NCBI GenBank assembly: GCA_944393375.1
Contig: CALXZX010000014.1
Span: forward strand, 1 to 43,756
Direction of reading: 5' to 3'
DNA: 43,756 bases
Source: an uncultured Clostridia bacterium
GTDB lineage: Bacteria > Bacillota > Clostridia > TANB77 > CAG-508
The notes beneath the pieces were generated by a model. That model had not been told where the DNA came from. It made no database searches and worked only from the letters and a program-made list of their open reading frames with translations. This document shows, piece by piece, positions 32,844-41,417 of the stretch (within the stretch, counting starts at the first letter, position 1; each line of letters opens with the position of its first letter). Position numbers and translations under genes: made by a program.

Positions 32844-33726
32844 TTTTTCTACCTCTATTTTTATAATTTTCTATTAGTCTTTTTTTTCTGTTTTCTCTTA
32901 ATTCCTTTAGTCCTATTCTATTGCTATCTCTATTTCTTGGAAACAATGCTATATTATCATCATTATCTACCCAAAAAATTCCCAAAGTATTATTAGGGGT
33001 ATTATTATAAAATGCAACAAGTCCCTCTGTCTCTCCATACCCTAACTCAAAATTTTCAGGTATATTATGCTTTTTAGATAATAGTATAAATTTTTTCTTT
33101 ATTTCTTGTATCTCTTTGTCATCTTTGTCTTGAAAAACTTCTTTTGTAAATGCCTTCATTTTTTTATTTAAACATATAATTTCTATATTATACCCCATTT
33201 CCAATAATTCTTTTTGTAATTTATCCGCAATTTCTTTTATTGCATATATTACTAAAATATAGATTTTTTTATTTTTTAAGTCATCTTTATACATTTCTAT
33301 ATATGTTTTTACGGTCTTTCCTGTTCCTATACAATCATCTATCAATACAATTTGATTAACTTTTGGTTTTTTCATTCTTCCAATATCTTCAATTCTATTT
33401 TTCCTTGAAACTTTATTAATTTGTGTATATTCTATAAAATACTCCATTGAACTATTTGCTCGTCCATCTGCATTTTTTATTATACTATAAACTGTATTTT
33501 CATTAGAAATGTTATAATCATTGATTAATTTTTCGTGCAATTTTTTTAAATAAAAGTTAACTCTTTGTCTTCCATAATATTCAAAATTTTCTAGTAACTT
33601 TACACATATTTCCTTTTCCTCATTGTATTTTATCCAAAGTTTATATCTTTTTTTTAGTTCTTTTATATTTGCATCATCTTTTTCATTCCACTTTTTAATA
33701 CAATTTTTTATTACTTTTTTCTCCAT
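32836..33726 (-). CDS. retron-associated phosphoribosyltransferase-like effector
   Basis: The roughly 296-residue protein has a helical N-terminal third (basic, Lys-rich) and a type I phosphoribosyltransferase core. The PRPP loop QIVLIDDCIGTGKTV lies near residues 126-139 of the ATG-start protein. Near the C-terminus is LVAFYNNTPNNTLGIFW, a block I associate with defence-type PRTases. It ends with a basic tail (ENRKKRLIENYKNRGRKIG). I prefer the ATG at 33726, with GAGG upstream, over the GTG at 33732. In tripartite retrons such a protein is the toxin-like effector held by the RT-msDNA complex; its target here is unknown. Confidence 0.85.
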   Translation of the reverse strand: MEKKVIKNCIKKWNEKDDANIKELKKRYKLWIKYNEEKEICVKLLENFEYYGRQRVNFYLKKLHEKLINDYNISNENTVYSIIKNADGRANSSMEYFIEYTQINKVSRKNRIEDIGRMKKPKVNQIVLIDDCIGTGKTVKTYIEMYKDDLKNKKIYILVIYAIKEIADKLQKELLEMGYNIEIICLNKKMKAFTKEVFQDKDDKEIQEIKKKFILLSKKHNIPENFELGYGETEGLVAFYNNTPNNTLGIFWVDNDDNIALFPRNRDSNRIGLKELRENRKKRLIENYKNRGRKIG

Positions 33727-33732
33727 ATACAC

Positions 33733-34070
33733 CTCACATTGTATATTTTACCATATTTTTCTAAAAAATTCTACATTTTTTGTAATTTATATCCATTAAA
33801 TATATCGTTATTCTTTAAAATTTTTCATATAAGCATATCTTTTGGTTGATTATGTAAAAATGCAATAAACTTATTTTTTATTTTATACAAAAAATAAAGT
33901 ATATGATTATAATAAATTACCATACACTTTACTTTTTTCACTATTTTTATTTCAAAATATTAGAAATGTATAAACTATTTAACATTAAATTTTCTATTAC
34001 TCATAAAACCGTTCTTCTTATGATATATAGTATATCCTCAAAGTACTCTTTTCGTAAGGTATACCATATT
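33733..34070. other. intergenic region upstream of the retron operon
   Basis: In 338 nt I find only a likely retron promoter: minus strand TAAAAT at 33745-33750 with an upstream TGG (extended -10) and a poor -35 (TAGAAT at 17 nt). The rest is AT-rich and holds no convincing ORF, repeat or operator. There is no clear terminator for the ABC exporter genes that end at 34071. Confidence 0.5.
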
Positions 34071-35906
34071 CTATTTCATTTCTAACCGTTCTTCGACTTC
34101 GAATTGAGAATTATATAAATCAGCATAAAATCCATTTTTTGCTAGTAATTCTTCATGTTTACCTTGTTCTACAATGTCCCCATGATTCATAACTAAAATT
34201 AAATCTGCATTTTTTATGGTTGATAATCTATGGGCAATAATAAAGCTTGTTCTTCCCTTCATTAGATTATCCATAGCTGATTGTATTTGTATTTCTGTTC
34301 TTGTATCTATTGAGCTTGTTGCCTCATCTAATATTAATATTTTAGGGTCTGCTAATATAACTCTTGCAATGGTAAGTAATTGCTTCTGACCTGCTGATAT
34401 ATTGGTTGATTCTTCATTAATTAATGAATTATATCCATTTGGTAATGTTTTTATAAAATGATGAACATGTGCTGCTTTTGCTGCTTCTACGACTTCTGTA
34501 TCTGTTGCATCTTCTTTGCTATATTTGATATTTTCTTTTACCGTTCCACCAAATAACCATGTGTCTTGTAAAACCATACCAAACATTTTACGAAGTTCTC
34601 CTCTATCAAAGTCTTTTACATTATGACCATCAACATCAATTTCTCCATCTGTTACATCATAAAAACGCATTAACAATTTTACCATTGTGGTTTTCCCAGC
34701 TCCTGTTGGTCCAACAATTGCTATTTTTTGTCCCTCATGTACACTGCTATTGAAATCTTTTATAATTGTTCTATCTGGATCATATCCAAATTTAACATGC
34801 TTAAATTCTACATTTCCTTTTAATTTAGACGTATCAATATTTCCTTTAGCCGTTATTTCTTCTTCTGGTTCCTCTAAAAATTCAAAAATTCTTTCTGCTG
34901 CTGCCATCATAGCTTGTAACATGTTAGAAATTTGCGCCAATTGATTGATTGGTTGTGTAAATTGTTTATTGTATTGTATAAAACTTTGAATATTACCAAC
35001 TGTAATGGTTCCTTGAATTGCTAAATATCCACCAGCTACTGCCACTGCTACATATCCTACATTTGATATAAAGTTCATAACAGGATGCATTAAACCTGAT
35101 AAGAACTGTGATTTCCAACCAGAATGATATAATTCATCATTGGCCTTCTCGAAATCTTTTGTTACTTTTTCTTCAGCATTAAATACTTTTACAATATTTA
35201 ATCCACCATATATTTCTTCTACTTGACCATTTACATGTCCTAAATAGTCCTGTTGCCTTGTAAAATATTTTTGTGATTTCTTTACAATAAAGGTTACTAA
35301 AATTCCTGCTATTGGCAATATAACTAACGAAATTAATGTCATTTGCCAACTAATAGAAAACATCATAACCAAAATACCAATAATCGTACATACAGATGTG
35401 ATAATTTCTGTAATACTTTGGTTTAGATTCATACTTAATGTATCAATATCATTTGTAATGATTGATAAAACTTCTCCATTTGTCTTTTTATCAAAATATT
35501 TCATTGGTAATTTATTAATTTTGATTGCCACATCATTTCTTAATTTATAAGTGATTTTTTGCGCAACATTTGTCATCAAAAATCTCTGCACAAAAGAGAA
35601 CAATGCACTGATAACATATAATCCTAATAGTGTTAAAGCAATTTGACCAACTTTTCCAAAGTCAATACCTGTTCCACCACTTAATTTGCTAACCAAACCA
35701 TTAAAGATTTCTGTTGTTGCATTTCCTAATATTTTAGGTCCTACAATGGTAAATATGGTACTGCCAATTGCAAATATCATAACAATAATAATTGGTATTT
35801 TATATTTTACTAAATAAGAACGTATTAATTTTTTAGTTGTTTTCTTAAAATCTTTTGCTCTTTCTGTTGTTTGACCTCCTCTAGGTCCTCCCATTGGTCC
35901 TGGCAT
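34071..35906 (-). CDS. heterodimeric ABC exporter, subunit with canonical ATPase residues
   Basis: The 611-residue half-transporter has a cytoplasmic Gly/Arg/Pro-rich start (MPGPMGGPRGGQTTERAKDF), a six-helix exporter domain and an ATPase domain. Walker A GPTGAGKTT is near residue 398, the signature reads NISAGQKQLL, Walker B is ILILDEATSSID with the catalytic Glu, and the switch His is in IIAHRLSTI. The signature SAGQ departs from SGGQ. It begins 1 nt after the partner gene's stop. By analogy with LmrCD/TmrAB-type pairs it exports drugs, lipids or peptides. The pair is unlikely to be essential for the neighbouring retron. Confidence 0.9.
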   Translation of the reverse strand: MPGPMGGPRGGQTTERAKDFKKTTKKLIRSYLVKYKIPIIIVMIFAIGSTIFTIVGPKILGNATTEIFNGLVSKLSGGTGIDFGKVGQIALTLLGLYVISALFSFVQRFLMTNVAQKITYKLRNDVAIKINKLPMKYFDKKTNGEVLSIITNDIDTLSMNLNQSITEIITSVCTIIGILVMMFSISWQMTLISLVILPIAGILVTFIVKKSQKYFTRQQDYLGHVNGQVEEIYGGLNIVKVFNAEEKVTKDFEKANDELYHSGWKSQFLSGLMHPVMNFISNVGYVAVAVAGGYLAIQGTITVGNIQSFIQYNKQFTQPINQLAQISNMLQAMMAAAERIFEFLEEPEEEITAKGNIDTSKLKGNVEFKHVKFGYDPDRTIIKDFNSSVHEGQKIAIVGPTGAGKTTMVKLLMRFYDVTDGEIDVDGHNVKDFDRGELRKMFGMVLQDTWLFGGTVKENIKYSKEDATDTEVVEAAKAAHVHHFIKTLPNGYNSLINEESTNISAGQKQLLTIARVILADPKILILDEATSSIDTRTEIQIQSAMDNLMKGRTSFIIAHRLSTIKNADLILVMNHGDIVEQGKHEELLAKNGFYADLYNSQFEVEERLEMK

Positions 35907-35907
35907 A

Positions 35908-38175
35908 TTACTTACCTCCTTTCTCGCCTAATTCTTCTTCAGACAATTGTGATAAAGCAATTTGCCTATAGGTTTCGTTATTTTTCATTAATTCTTCATG
36001 TGTACCCATTCCTACCATTTTTCCTTCTTCTAAGACAATAATTTTGTCTGCATTTAAAATGGTACTAATTCTTTGGGCAACAATAATCACTGTTTTATTT
36101 TTTGTTCTTGTAGCTAGTGCTTCTCTTAAAGCTCTATCTGTCTTAAAGTCTAAGGCTGAAAAACTATCATCAAACACAAAGATTTCTGGATCTTTTGCAA
36201 TCGCTCTTGCAATAGATAATCTTTGTTTTTGACCTCCTGATACATTTCCTCCACCTTGTGCGATTGGGTCTTGGTATTTGTTTTCTTTCTCATTAATAAA
36301 TTCTGTTGCTTGTGCAATTTCTGCTGCTTCTATCATTCTTTCATCTGACATAGTTTCATCTGAATATTTGATATTAGATTCTATAGTTCCTGAAAATAAC
36401 ACACCTTTTTGTGGTACAAATCCAATAATATCTCTTAAATCTTTTTGTGATACATCTTTTACATTGACACCATCTATGCATAATTCTCCACCTGTCACAT
36501 CATAAAATCTTGGTATTAAATTAACAACCGTTGATTTACCACTTCCTGTACTTCCAATAATTGCTGTTGTTTTTCCTGGTTCAGCTGTAAAGTTAATATC
36601 CTCTAAAATTTCTGTATCTGCATCTGGATACCTAAATGAAACATTTTTGAATTCTACTAATCCTTTTTTATTTGGAGCAAATTTCTTTACTTCTTTTTTA
36701 TCTTTGATGCTTGGTTCTGCCTCTATAACTTCATTGATTCTTCTTGCAGAAACGGCTGCTCTAGGAAGCATAATTGAAATCATAGATATCATTAAAAATG
36801 CCATAACAATTTGCATTGTATATTGGATAAATGCCATCATATCTCCAACCTGCATAACGCCTTGATCTACATTATGACCACCTACCCAAACAATTAATAT
36901 CATAATTGCATTCATAATGAACATTAATAAAGGCATCATCATAGACATAGCTTTATTAACAAATAAGTTTGTTTTCATTAAATCTTTATTTGCTGTATCA
37001 AATCTTGCTTCTTCTTTTTTCTCTTTATTAAAAGCTCTAATAACTGGTAATCCTGTAAGGATTTCTCTTGAAACTTCATTTAATTTGTCTATTAAATCTT
37101 GTAATTTTCTAAATTTAGGCATTGCAATAGCAAATAAGGTTGCTACGATAAATAGAATAGCAATAATGGCAATTCCGATAATCCATGCCATAGAATTATC
37201 TGTACTAGTAAGTACTTTTACAAATCCACCAATACCAATAATTGGCGCATAAACAACAACTCTGAATAGTATTGTAATTAATTGTTGTATTTGTTGTACA
37301 TCATTTGTACTACGTGTAATTAGTGAAGCTGTTGAAAACTGATTTAATTCTGCATTTGAAAATGTAATCACTTTTTTAAATACTTTTTCTCTTAATGTTT
37401 TTCCTAATTTTGCAGCTACTCTTGATGATAACAACATAATAGATACTGCACATATCATTGTAATTAATGCAATTCCTAGCATTTGTAATCCTGTTTGGAA
37501 AATATAACGATTTTGAATATCGTCTGTATTAATACCTGCGTTTACATAGATTTGTTTTACTGATGAAATAGCTGCTTGTTCTTTTATAGAATCACTCATT
37601 TCTTCAATCTTTTTTGTAAATTCTGATAGAACTTGGTTTCTTTGTTCTTCTGGCATTTGTTCAATAATTTCCATTAAAGACATATTTTGAATATATCCTC
37701 TTTGTGCTTCAGGAACGTTTTGTAATAATTGCTCTTTTATCTGCTTTTCCGTTTCTTCACTTGTAACAGTTGTCATTTCCATTAATGGATCTATGATAAT
37801 TCCTGATAAAGTTTCTTCTTGTTCTTCATTTAAATCTTTTAACACATATATGGTATCTTCTTGAACTTCATAATCATTTCCATAATATTGTTTAATAATT
37901 TTTTCTTCTTGCTTATTTTGTGTTTCACCAATCAATGTATAATTTTCTAATATCTCATCATCTTTATCTGTGAAAATCAACATATTGTCCATATCTTCTT
38001 TAGAGATGATTTCTGGTATAGGACTTGTAATTCCACCAGCTTGTATACCTTCATTAACAATTTTTGAAGTATAATCTGGTAATGCTAAATCTGTTGCAGC
38101 TTGTATACAAAGCAATATAACAATTACAATAACTGCTCCTAGTGACTTTTTTAGGTTCTTTAATACTTTTAGCAT
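35908..38175 (-). CDS. heterodimeric ABC exporter, degenerate-site subunit with extracytoplasmic insertion
   Basis: The 755-residue partner has a first membrane helix (LGAVIVIVILLCIQAATDLALPDY), then an insertion of about 200 residues outside the membrane. The insertion is acidic (ISKEDMDNMLIFTDKDDEIL..) and precedes the remaining helices. The ATPase has Walker A GSTGSGKST near residue 538 and signature VSGGQKQRL. Walker B reads FVFDDSFSALD with Asp for the catalytic Glu, and the switch residue is Gln (IVAQRISTI). One of the two ATP sites of the pair is therefore degenerate, as in known asymmetric exporters. It has its own promoter with an embedded palindrome, so it is probably induced by a ligand. 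Confidence 0.9.
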   Translation of the reverse strand: MLKVLKNLKKSLGAVIVIVILLCIQAATDLALPDYTSKIVNEGIQAGGITSPIPEIISKEDMDNMLIFTDKDDEILENYTLIGETQNKQEEKIIKQYYGNDYEVQEDTIYVLKDLNEEQEETLSGIIIDPLMEMTTVTSEETEKQIKEQLLQNVPEAQRGYIQNMSLMEIIEQMPEEQRNQVLSEFTKKIEEMSDSIKEQAAISSVKQIYVNAGINTDDIQNRYIFQTGLQMLGIALITMICAVSIMLLSSRVAAKLGKTLREKVFKKVITFSNAELNQFSTASLITRSTNDVQQIQQLITILFRVVVYAPIIGIGGFVKVLTSTDNSMAWIIGIAIIAILFIVATLFAIAMPKFRKLQDLIDKLNEVSREILTGLPVIRAFNKEKKEEARFDTANKDLMKTNLFVNKAMSMMMPLLMFIMNAIMILIVWVGGHNVDQGVMQVGDMMAFIQYTMQIVMAFLMISMISIMLPRAAVSARRINEVIEAEPSIKDKKEVKKFAPNKKGLVEFKNVSFRYPDADTEILEDINFTAEPGKTTAIIGSTGSGKSTVVNLIPRFYDVTGGELCIDGVNVKDVSQKDLRDIIGFVPQKGVLFSGTIESNIKYSDETMSDERMIEAAEIAQATEFINEKENKYQDPIAQGGGNVSGGQKQRLSIARAIAKDPEIFVFDDSFSALDFKTDRALREALATRTKNKTVIIVAQRISTILNADKIIVLEEGKMVGMGTHEELMKNNETYRQIALSQLSEEELGEKGGK

Positions 38176-38243
38176 ATTTTTCTCCTTCTTTCCTTTATTT
38201 AGATTTTTAGGATATATCTATAAACCATTTTTAGACAAAATTA

Positions 38244-38290
38244 AATGACACTGTACTATTTATTATATGTGACACAGTGTCATTAGTCAA
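38244..38290 (-). promoter_or_regulatory. promoter of the ABC exporter with palindromic operator
   Basis: Minus strand TTGACT (38285-38290), 17-nt spacer, TATAAT (38262-38267). The spacer is almost filled by the palindrome TGACACTGTGTCA (38270-38282). A second, partial copy ACAGTGTCATT lies just downstream of the -10 (38244-38254), forming an 11-bp inverted repeat with the first. The arrangement is typical of a repressor site (TetR, MarR or GntR type). No such regulator is encoded next to it. Confidence 0.75.
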
Positions 38291-38322
38291 TATCTATATT
38301 GTGAAATTTTTGTGAATTTTAT

Positions 38323-38973
38323 TTACATTTTTCTAAATACACCTGCAACTTTTCCCAATATCTCACAATCTGGTACAATAATTGGATCCATTGTAGAATT
38401 TTCTGGTTGCAAACGAATATGGTCTGTTTCTTTATAGAATGTTTTAACTGTTGCTTCATCTCCAATCAAAGCAACAACAATCTCTCCGTTATTTGCTGTA
38501 TTTTGTCTTTTAACAAGAATATAGTCTCCATCTAATATTCCTGCTTCTATCATACTTTCTCCTCTAACAGTTAGCATAAAACTTTCTGAATTTCCAACAA
38601 AGTCAATTGGAATTGGAAATGTATCTGTAATATTTTCTACAGCTAATATTGGCTCTCCTGCTGTTATTTTTCCTATAATAGGAACTTCAACTAATTCTTT
38701 TTGTGTATAGAAATCTTTACTTGATGTTACTTTAGATTCACCAGAGGCACCTTTTAATAATCTTAAAGTTCTTCCTTTTTTGTCTTTTTTCTTAATATAT
38801 CCTTTTTCTTCTAGTTTTGCTAAATAGCCGTGTACTGTTGCTGTTGAATTTAGTCCAACAGCTTTTCCGATTTCTCTTACTGATGGTGGATATCCTTGTG
38901 TCATAATTTGTTTTTCAATAAAATGTAAAATTGATTTTTCTCTCCTATTTAATTCTGGTTTCTTTTTTGGCAT
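38323..38973 (-). CDS. lexA: SOS repressor LexA
   Basis: LexA represses DNA-damage genes until RecA filaments trigger its self-cleavage. The N-terminal winged helix ([40 protein letters not shown]) and the C-terminal protease are complete. The cleavage site is Ala-Gly in ITAGEPILA, the Ser is in [14 protein letters not shown] and the Lys in [10 protein letters not shown] prefer the ATG at 38973 (GGAG 8 nt upstream) over the GTG at 38982. A consensus promoter and a candidate LexA site lie upstream. Confidence 0.95.
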   Translation of the reverse strand: MPKKKPELNRREKSILHFIEKQIMTQGYPPSVREIGKAVGLNSTATVHGYLAKLEEKGYIKKKDKKGRTLRLLKGASGESKVTSSKDFYTQKELVEVPIIGKITAGEPILAVENITDTFPIPIDFVGNSESFMLTVRGESMIEAGILDGDYILVKRQNTANNGEIVVALIGDEATVKTFYKETDHIRLQPENSTMDPIIVPDCEILGKVAGVFRKM

Positions 38974-39003
38974 TTTCTTCACTCCATTCTCCTATTTTGT
39001 CTC

Positions 39004-39044
39004 ATCATATCATACAAACAAAAAAATGTCAAACATAAGTTTTG
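39004..39044 (-). promoter_or_regulatory. lexA promoter with candidate LexA operator
   Basis: Minus strand TTGACA (39027-39032), 17-nt spacer, TATGAT (39004-39009). The palindrome-like AAAACTTATGTTT (39031-39043) overlaps the -35 and keeps the AAC-N4-GTT core of Gram-positive SOS boxes (GAACN4GTTC). This suggests autoregulation by LexA; the outer bases are non-consensus. Confidence 0.55.
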
Positions 39045-39074
39045 ATTTTTTTGAATTTTTTCGAACATATTTTT

Positions 39075-39533
39075 CTATAAATTTCCTTTTTGTAAATCTT
39101 GTACAAATTTTTCTTTTATTTCTAGAGGTAATACAATTAGATTAGATATATTTTCTCTTTTCACAATTTCAGGAATGTATTCTCCTGAATCTTTGTATTC
39201 TGGATTATTTGAAAATTCTTCACCATCTCCTGTTCCAAATTCTCCATTTACATATTCACATAGAAAAAAATATTCTTTCATATTGACTCTACTATTTTCT
39301 AATTCATATAATTTTTTCTCCACTTTTACATTTATGCCAAATTCTTCTTTAATTTCTCTTATGACACCTTCCTCTAGTGTTTCTCCTTCCTCTAAATGTC
39401 CTCCTGGAAAAGTATAGTATTCTTGATAATCTTTATTTCTTATAACATTTTTTCTATGCATTAATACAAATCCACCATTCATGGGAACAATTCCTGCTAC
39501 TCTGATTGCCAATTTATTTGTTTCTTTTTTCAT
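39075..39533 (-). CDS. Nudix hydrolase
   Basis: The 152-residue protein carries a complete Nudix box, GGHLEEGETLEEGVIREIKEE followed by FGI (G-x5-E-x7-R-E-U-x-E-E-x-G-U), after VAGIVPMNGGFVLMHRK. Such enzymes hydrolyse nucleoside diphosphates linked to another moiety. The lack of a second recognisable domain leaves the substrate open. The ATG has AGGAGG upstream, and that site lies in the 3' arm of a hairpin (39536-39545 with 39575-39584). A promoter TTGAAA-N17-TATAAT (39588-39593, 39565-39570) lies just upstream, so it is transcribed independently of the surface protein gene. Confidence 0.88.
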   Translation of the reverse strand: MKKETNKLAIRVAGIVPMNGGFVLMHRKNVIRNKDYQEYYTFPGGHLEEGETLEEGVIREIKEEFGINVKVEKKLYELENSRVNMKEYFFLCEYVNGEFGTGDGEEFSNNPEYKDSGEYIPEIVKRENISNLIVLPLEIKEKFVQDLQKGNL

Positions 39534-39535
39534 AA

Positions 39536-39593
39536 TAAAAGACCTCCTATAATCATATATTGATATTATACAAAAGGTCTTTTATTTTTTCAA
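39536..39593 (-). promoter_or_regulatory. promoter and hairpin between the surface-protein gene and the Nudix gene
   Basis: Minus strand TTGAAA (39588-39593), 17-nt spacer and TATAAT (39565-39570). An inverted repeat TAAAAGACCT/AGGTCTTTTA (39575-39584, 39536-39545) encloses the -10 and ends in the Nudix ribosome binding site, so the hairpin could end upstream transcription and also mask the site. Confidence 0.6.
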
Positions 39594-39596
39594 ATT

Positions 39597-41135
39597 TTAT
39601 TTTTCAAAAGTTGGTAAACCATTAGAATCTAACTTCCATGTATATAATTCTACTGCATAATCATTTTTATGTTCTTTGGCATATGTATTTAGTTTGTTTA
39701 TTACACTTTCATCTCCTTTAGAAAATGCTATGGAATTTTCATTTGCTATAACTTTTTCATTTACTATGGTATCTAAATAGTAACAATTTTGAAGTCCTAC
39801 TATTGCTTCTTCATGTGCATAATAAAAATTTCCTGCTGTAAGTCTTTTAGATATGATTTCTCCTATACTACATGAATTAATTATATTTCTAGTTCCTTTA
39901 CTATGATATGCTGTTCCTATTATTCCGCTTGATGTATGGTATCCAACATTTGTTCCATTTGTAATAATTTCTCCTTTATTATATGAATTTACTATTGTTA
40001 TAGAACCACCTGCATCAACATATGCCACTATCCCACCAGCTCTACCACTACTTTCTATCATTGATAAGTTATAACAATTTATGATTTTTCCTCCAGATGC
40101 TGTATTAGCAATTCCTCCAACTTGCGTTCCCTTAATTTTCCCTGAAACATAGCAATTATAAAAATCAGTAAAATAACTATTTTTAACTATTCCTCCAACC
40201 TCTCCACTTATGATATCTACATTGGTTAATCCTAGATTTTTTATTGTCGCTGTATTTAATTTATTGAATAACCCTCCTCCATCTTCTATATTTTCATATA
40301 AATTCTGTATTTCATAATTTTGCCCATCAAATATTCCTGCAAACGCTTGTGTCCTAAGAACATTAGAATCACTGATTGGCATAAAGCCTACTCCATTCTT
40401 GTCCATTAGCAAATCTCTTAAATTTTGTGTACTATTTTCATCTATCACATATGCTTCTTCGCCATCGTCATAACGCCATGTCATTGACAAATCCGCATAT
40501 GATACTGTTGAATTAAAATTTAAAGTTTGAGTTAGTATAAAATTTTTGCCTGAAAATGTATTTCTTTCTGCTTCTTTTATTTCTCCATTTTCTATATAAT
40601 TTCCTTTTCCTCTTGAGATATTAGATAATACTACCAAATCTTCTATACAAGAAATTTCATATGGATGATCTGTACTTCCATCTAATGTTTCTCCTTCTTC
40701 TCCTATTGTAAAATCTCCTGGATTTTTATCTATATTAATAGGATATTCTCCTTCTACATTTCCATCTCTATCCACTATATAATATCGATTACTATCAATA
40801 AATATAACCTCAAATTCATCTCCTATATCTGTTGCCTTTGTTTTTCCTTCTTCTGTTTCTTTATCTAATTCACTTTGCAATTCATCTTCTTCTATATTTC
40901 CATACTTATTATTTCCCATTGCTTGCACAGTTGCTTTTTCTACTATCTCTTTTTCACTGGCTATTTCTGTTTCTTTTTTTGCTTGTCCTGCATTTCCTAT
41001 AATTCCATTATCTCCTGTTATTGCACTTATGGTAATTCCTGCTAAAATTAATAAAACAATAATGGTTATCACTAATGCCAATAATGTAATTCCCTTTTGA
41101 TTTTTCATTTTACTTGTTTGTATGTGTTTTTTCAT
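39597..41135 (-). CDS. prepilin-like surface protein with GLUG-type repeats
   Basis: The 512-residue protein has a type IV prepilin N-terminus: KNQKG followed by the hydrophobic ITLLALVITIIVLLILAGI, with Gly just before the cleavage point. Position +5 is not the usual Glu. The region AIT.DNGIIGNAGQAKKETE follows, as in many clostridial type II secretion-like proteins. The C-terminal half is Gly/Asn-rich with repeated GGI or GGL turns (GGLFNKLNTATIKNLGL, VGGIVKNSYF, VGGIANTASGGKIINCYN, AGGIVAYVDAGGSI), the GLUG type. It is probably displayed on the surface, as an adhesin or pseudopilin-like anchor. No prepilin peptidase or pilus ATPase is present here. Confidence 0.75.
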   Translation of the reverse strand: MKKHIQTSKMKNQKGITLLALVITIIVLLILAGITISAITGDNGIIGNAGQAKKETEIASEKEIVEKATVQAMGNNKYGNIEEDELQSELDKETEEGKTKATDIGDEFEVIFIDSNRYYIVDRDGNVEGEYPINIDKNPGDFTIGEEGETLDGSTDHPYEISCIEDLVVLSNISRGKGNYIENGEIKEAERNTFSGKNFILTQTLNFNSTVSYADLSMTWRYDDGEEAYVIDENSTQNLRDLLMDKNGVGFMPISDSNVLRTQAFAGIFDGQNYEIQNLYENIEDGGGLFNKLNTATIKNLGLTNVDIISGEVGGIVKNSYFTDFYNCYVSGKIKGTQVGGIANTASGGKIINCYNLSMIESSGRAGGIVAYVDAGGSITIVNSYNKGEIITNGTNVGYHTSSGIIGTAYHSKGTRNIINSCSIGEIISKRLTAGNFYYAHEEAIVGLQNCYYLDTIVNEKVIANENSIAFSKGDESVINKLNTYAKEHKNDYAVELYTWKLDSNGLPTFEK

Positions 41136-41216
41136 CTTTTATACCTCTTTTCCTTTGTTTTTTACTTTTCTAGTCATTTTTGAAATTTCTTTCAGTCCAA
41201 TACTTAAGGTATAAAA

Positions 41217-41272
41217 GAAAAATCCGGAAATGTTTAATATAGTGAACATATCAAACATTTTCGGATTTCTTT
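41217..41272 (-). terminator. terminator after the 204-aa membrane protein gene
   Basis: AAATCCGAAAATGTTT and AAACATTTCCGGATTT (one G-T pair) form a 16-bp minus-strand stem (41253-41268 with 41220-41235), followed by TTTCTTTT. It lies about 150 nt downstream of the 41418 gene end. Confidence 0.7.
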
Positions 41273-41365
41273 TTTCTATATTTTCTAAAATATTTTTCTC
41301 TATTTTTATTCTTCTTATCTATTGACTTTCCTGTAGTTTATTGGTACTATATGTTTAGTTTTTAC

Positions 41366-41396
41366 ATCGTTAAGTATTGGACTTAACGATTTTTTA
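41366..41396 (+). terminator. orphan plus-strand terminator
   Basis: A perfect 10-bp stem ATCGTTAAGT / ACTTAACGAT (41366-41375, 41381-41390), 5-nt loop, followed by TTTTTTAT on the plus strand only. No plus-strand gene is seen upstream in 41273-41365, so it may end a small unrecognised transcript, or simply be a structured 3' UTR element of the minus-strand gene. Confidence 0.5.
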
Positions 41397-41417
41397 TATT
41401 TTATTTTTCATTTTTAT

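Noticed and set aside
34071-38175. ABC exporter as part of the retron defence island
   Set aside because: It has its own regulated promoter, is separated by a 338-nt gap, and such exporter pairs are common housekeeping or drug-efflux genes.
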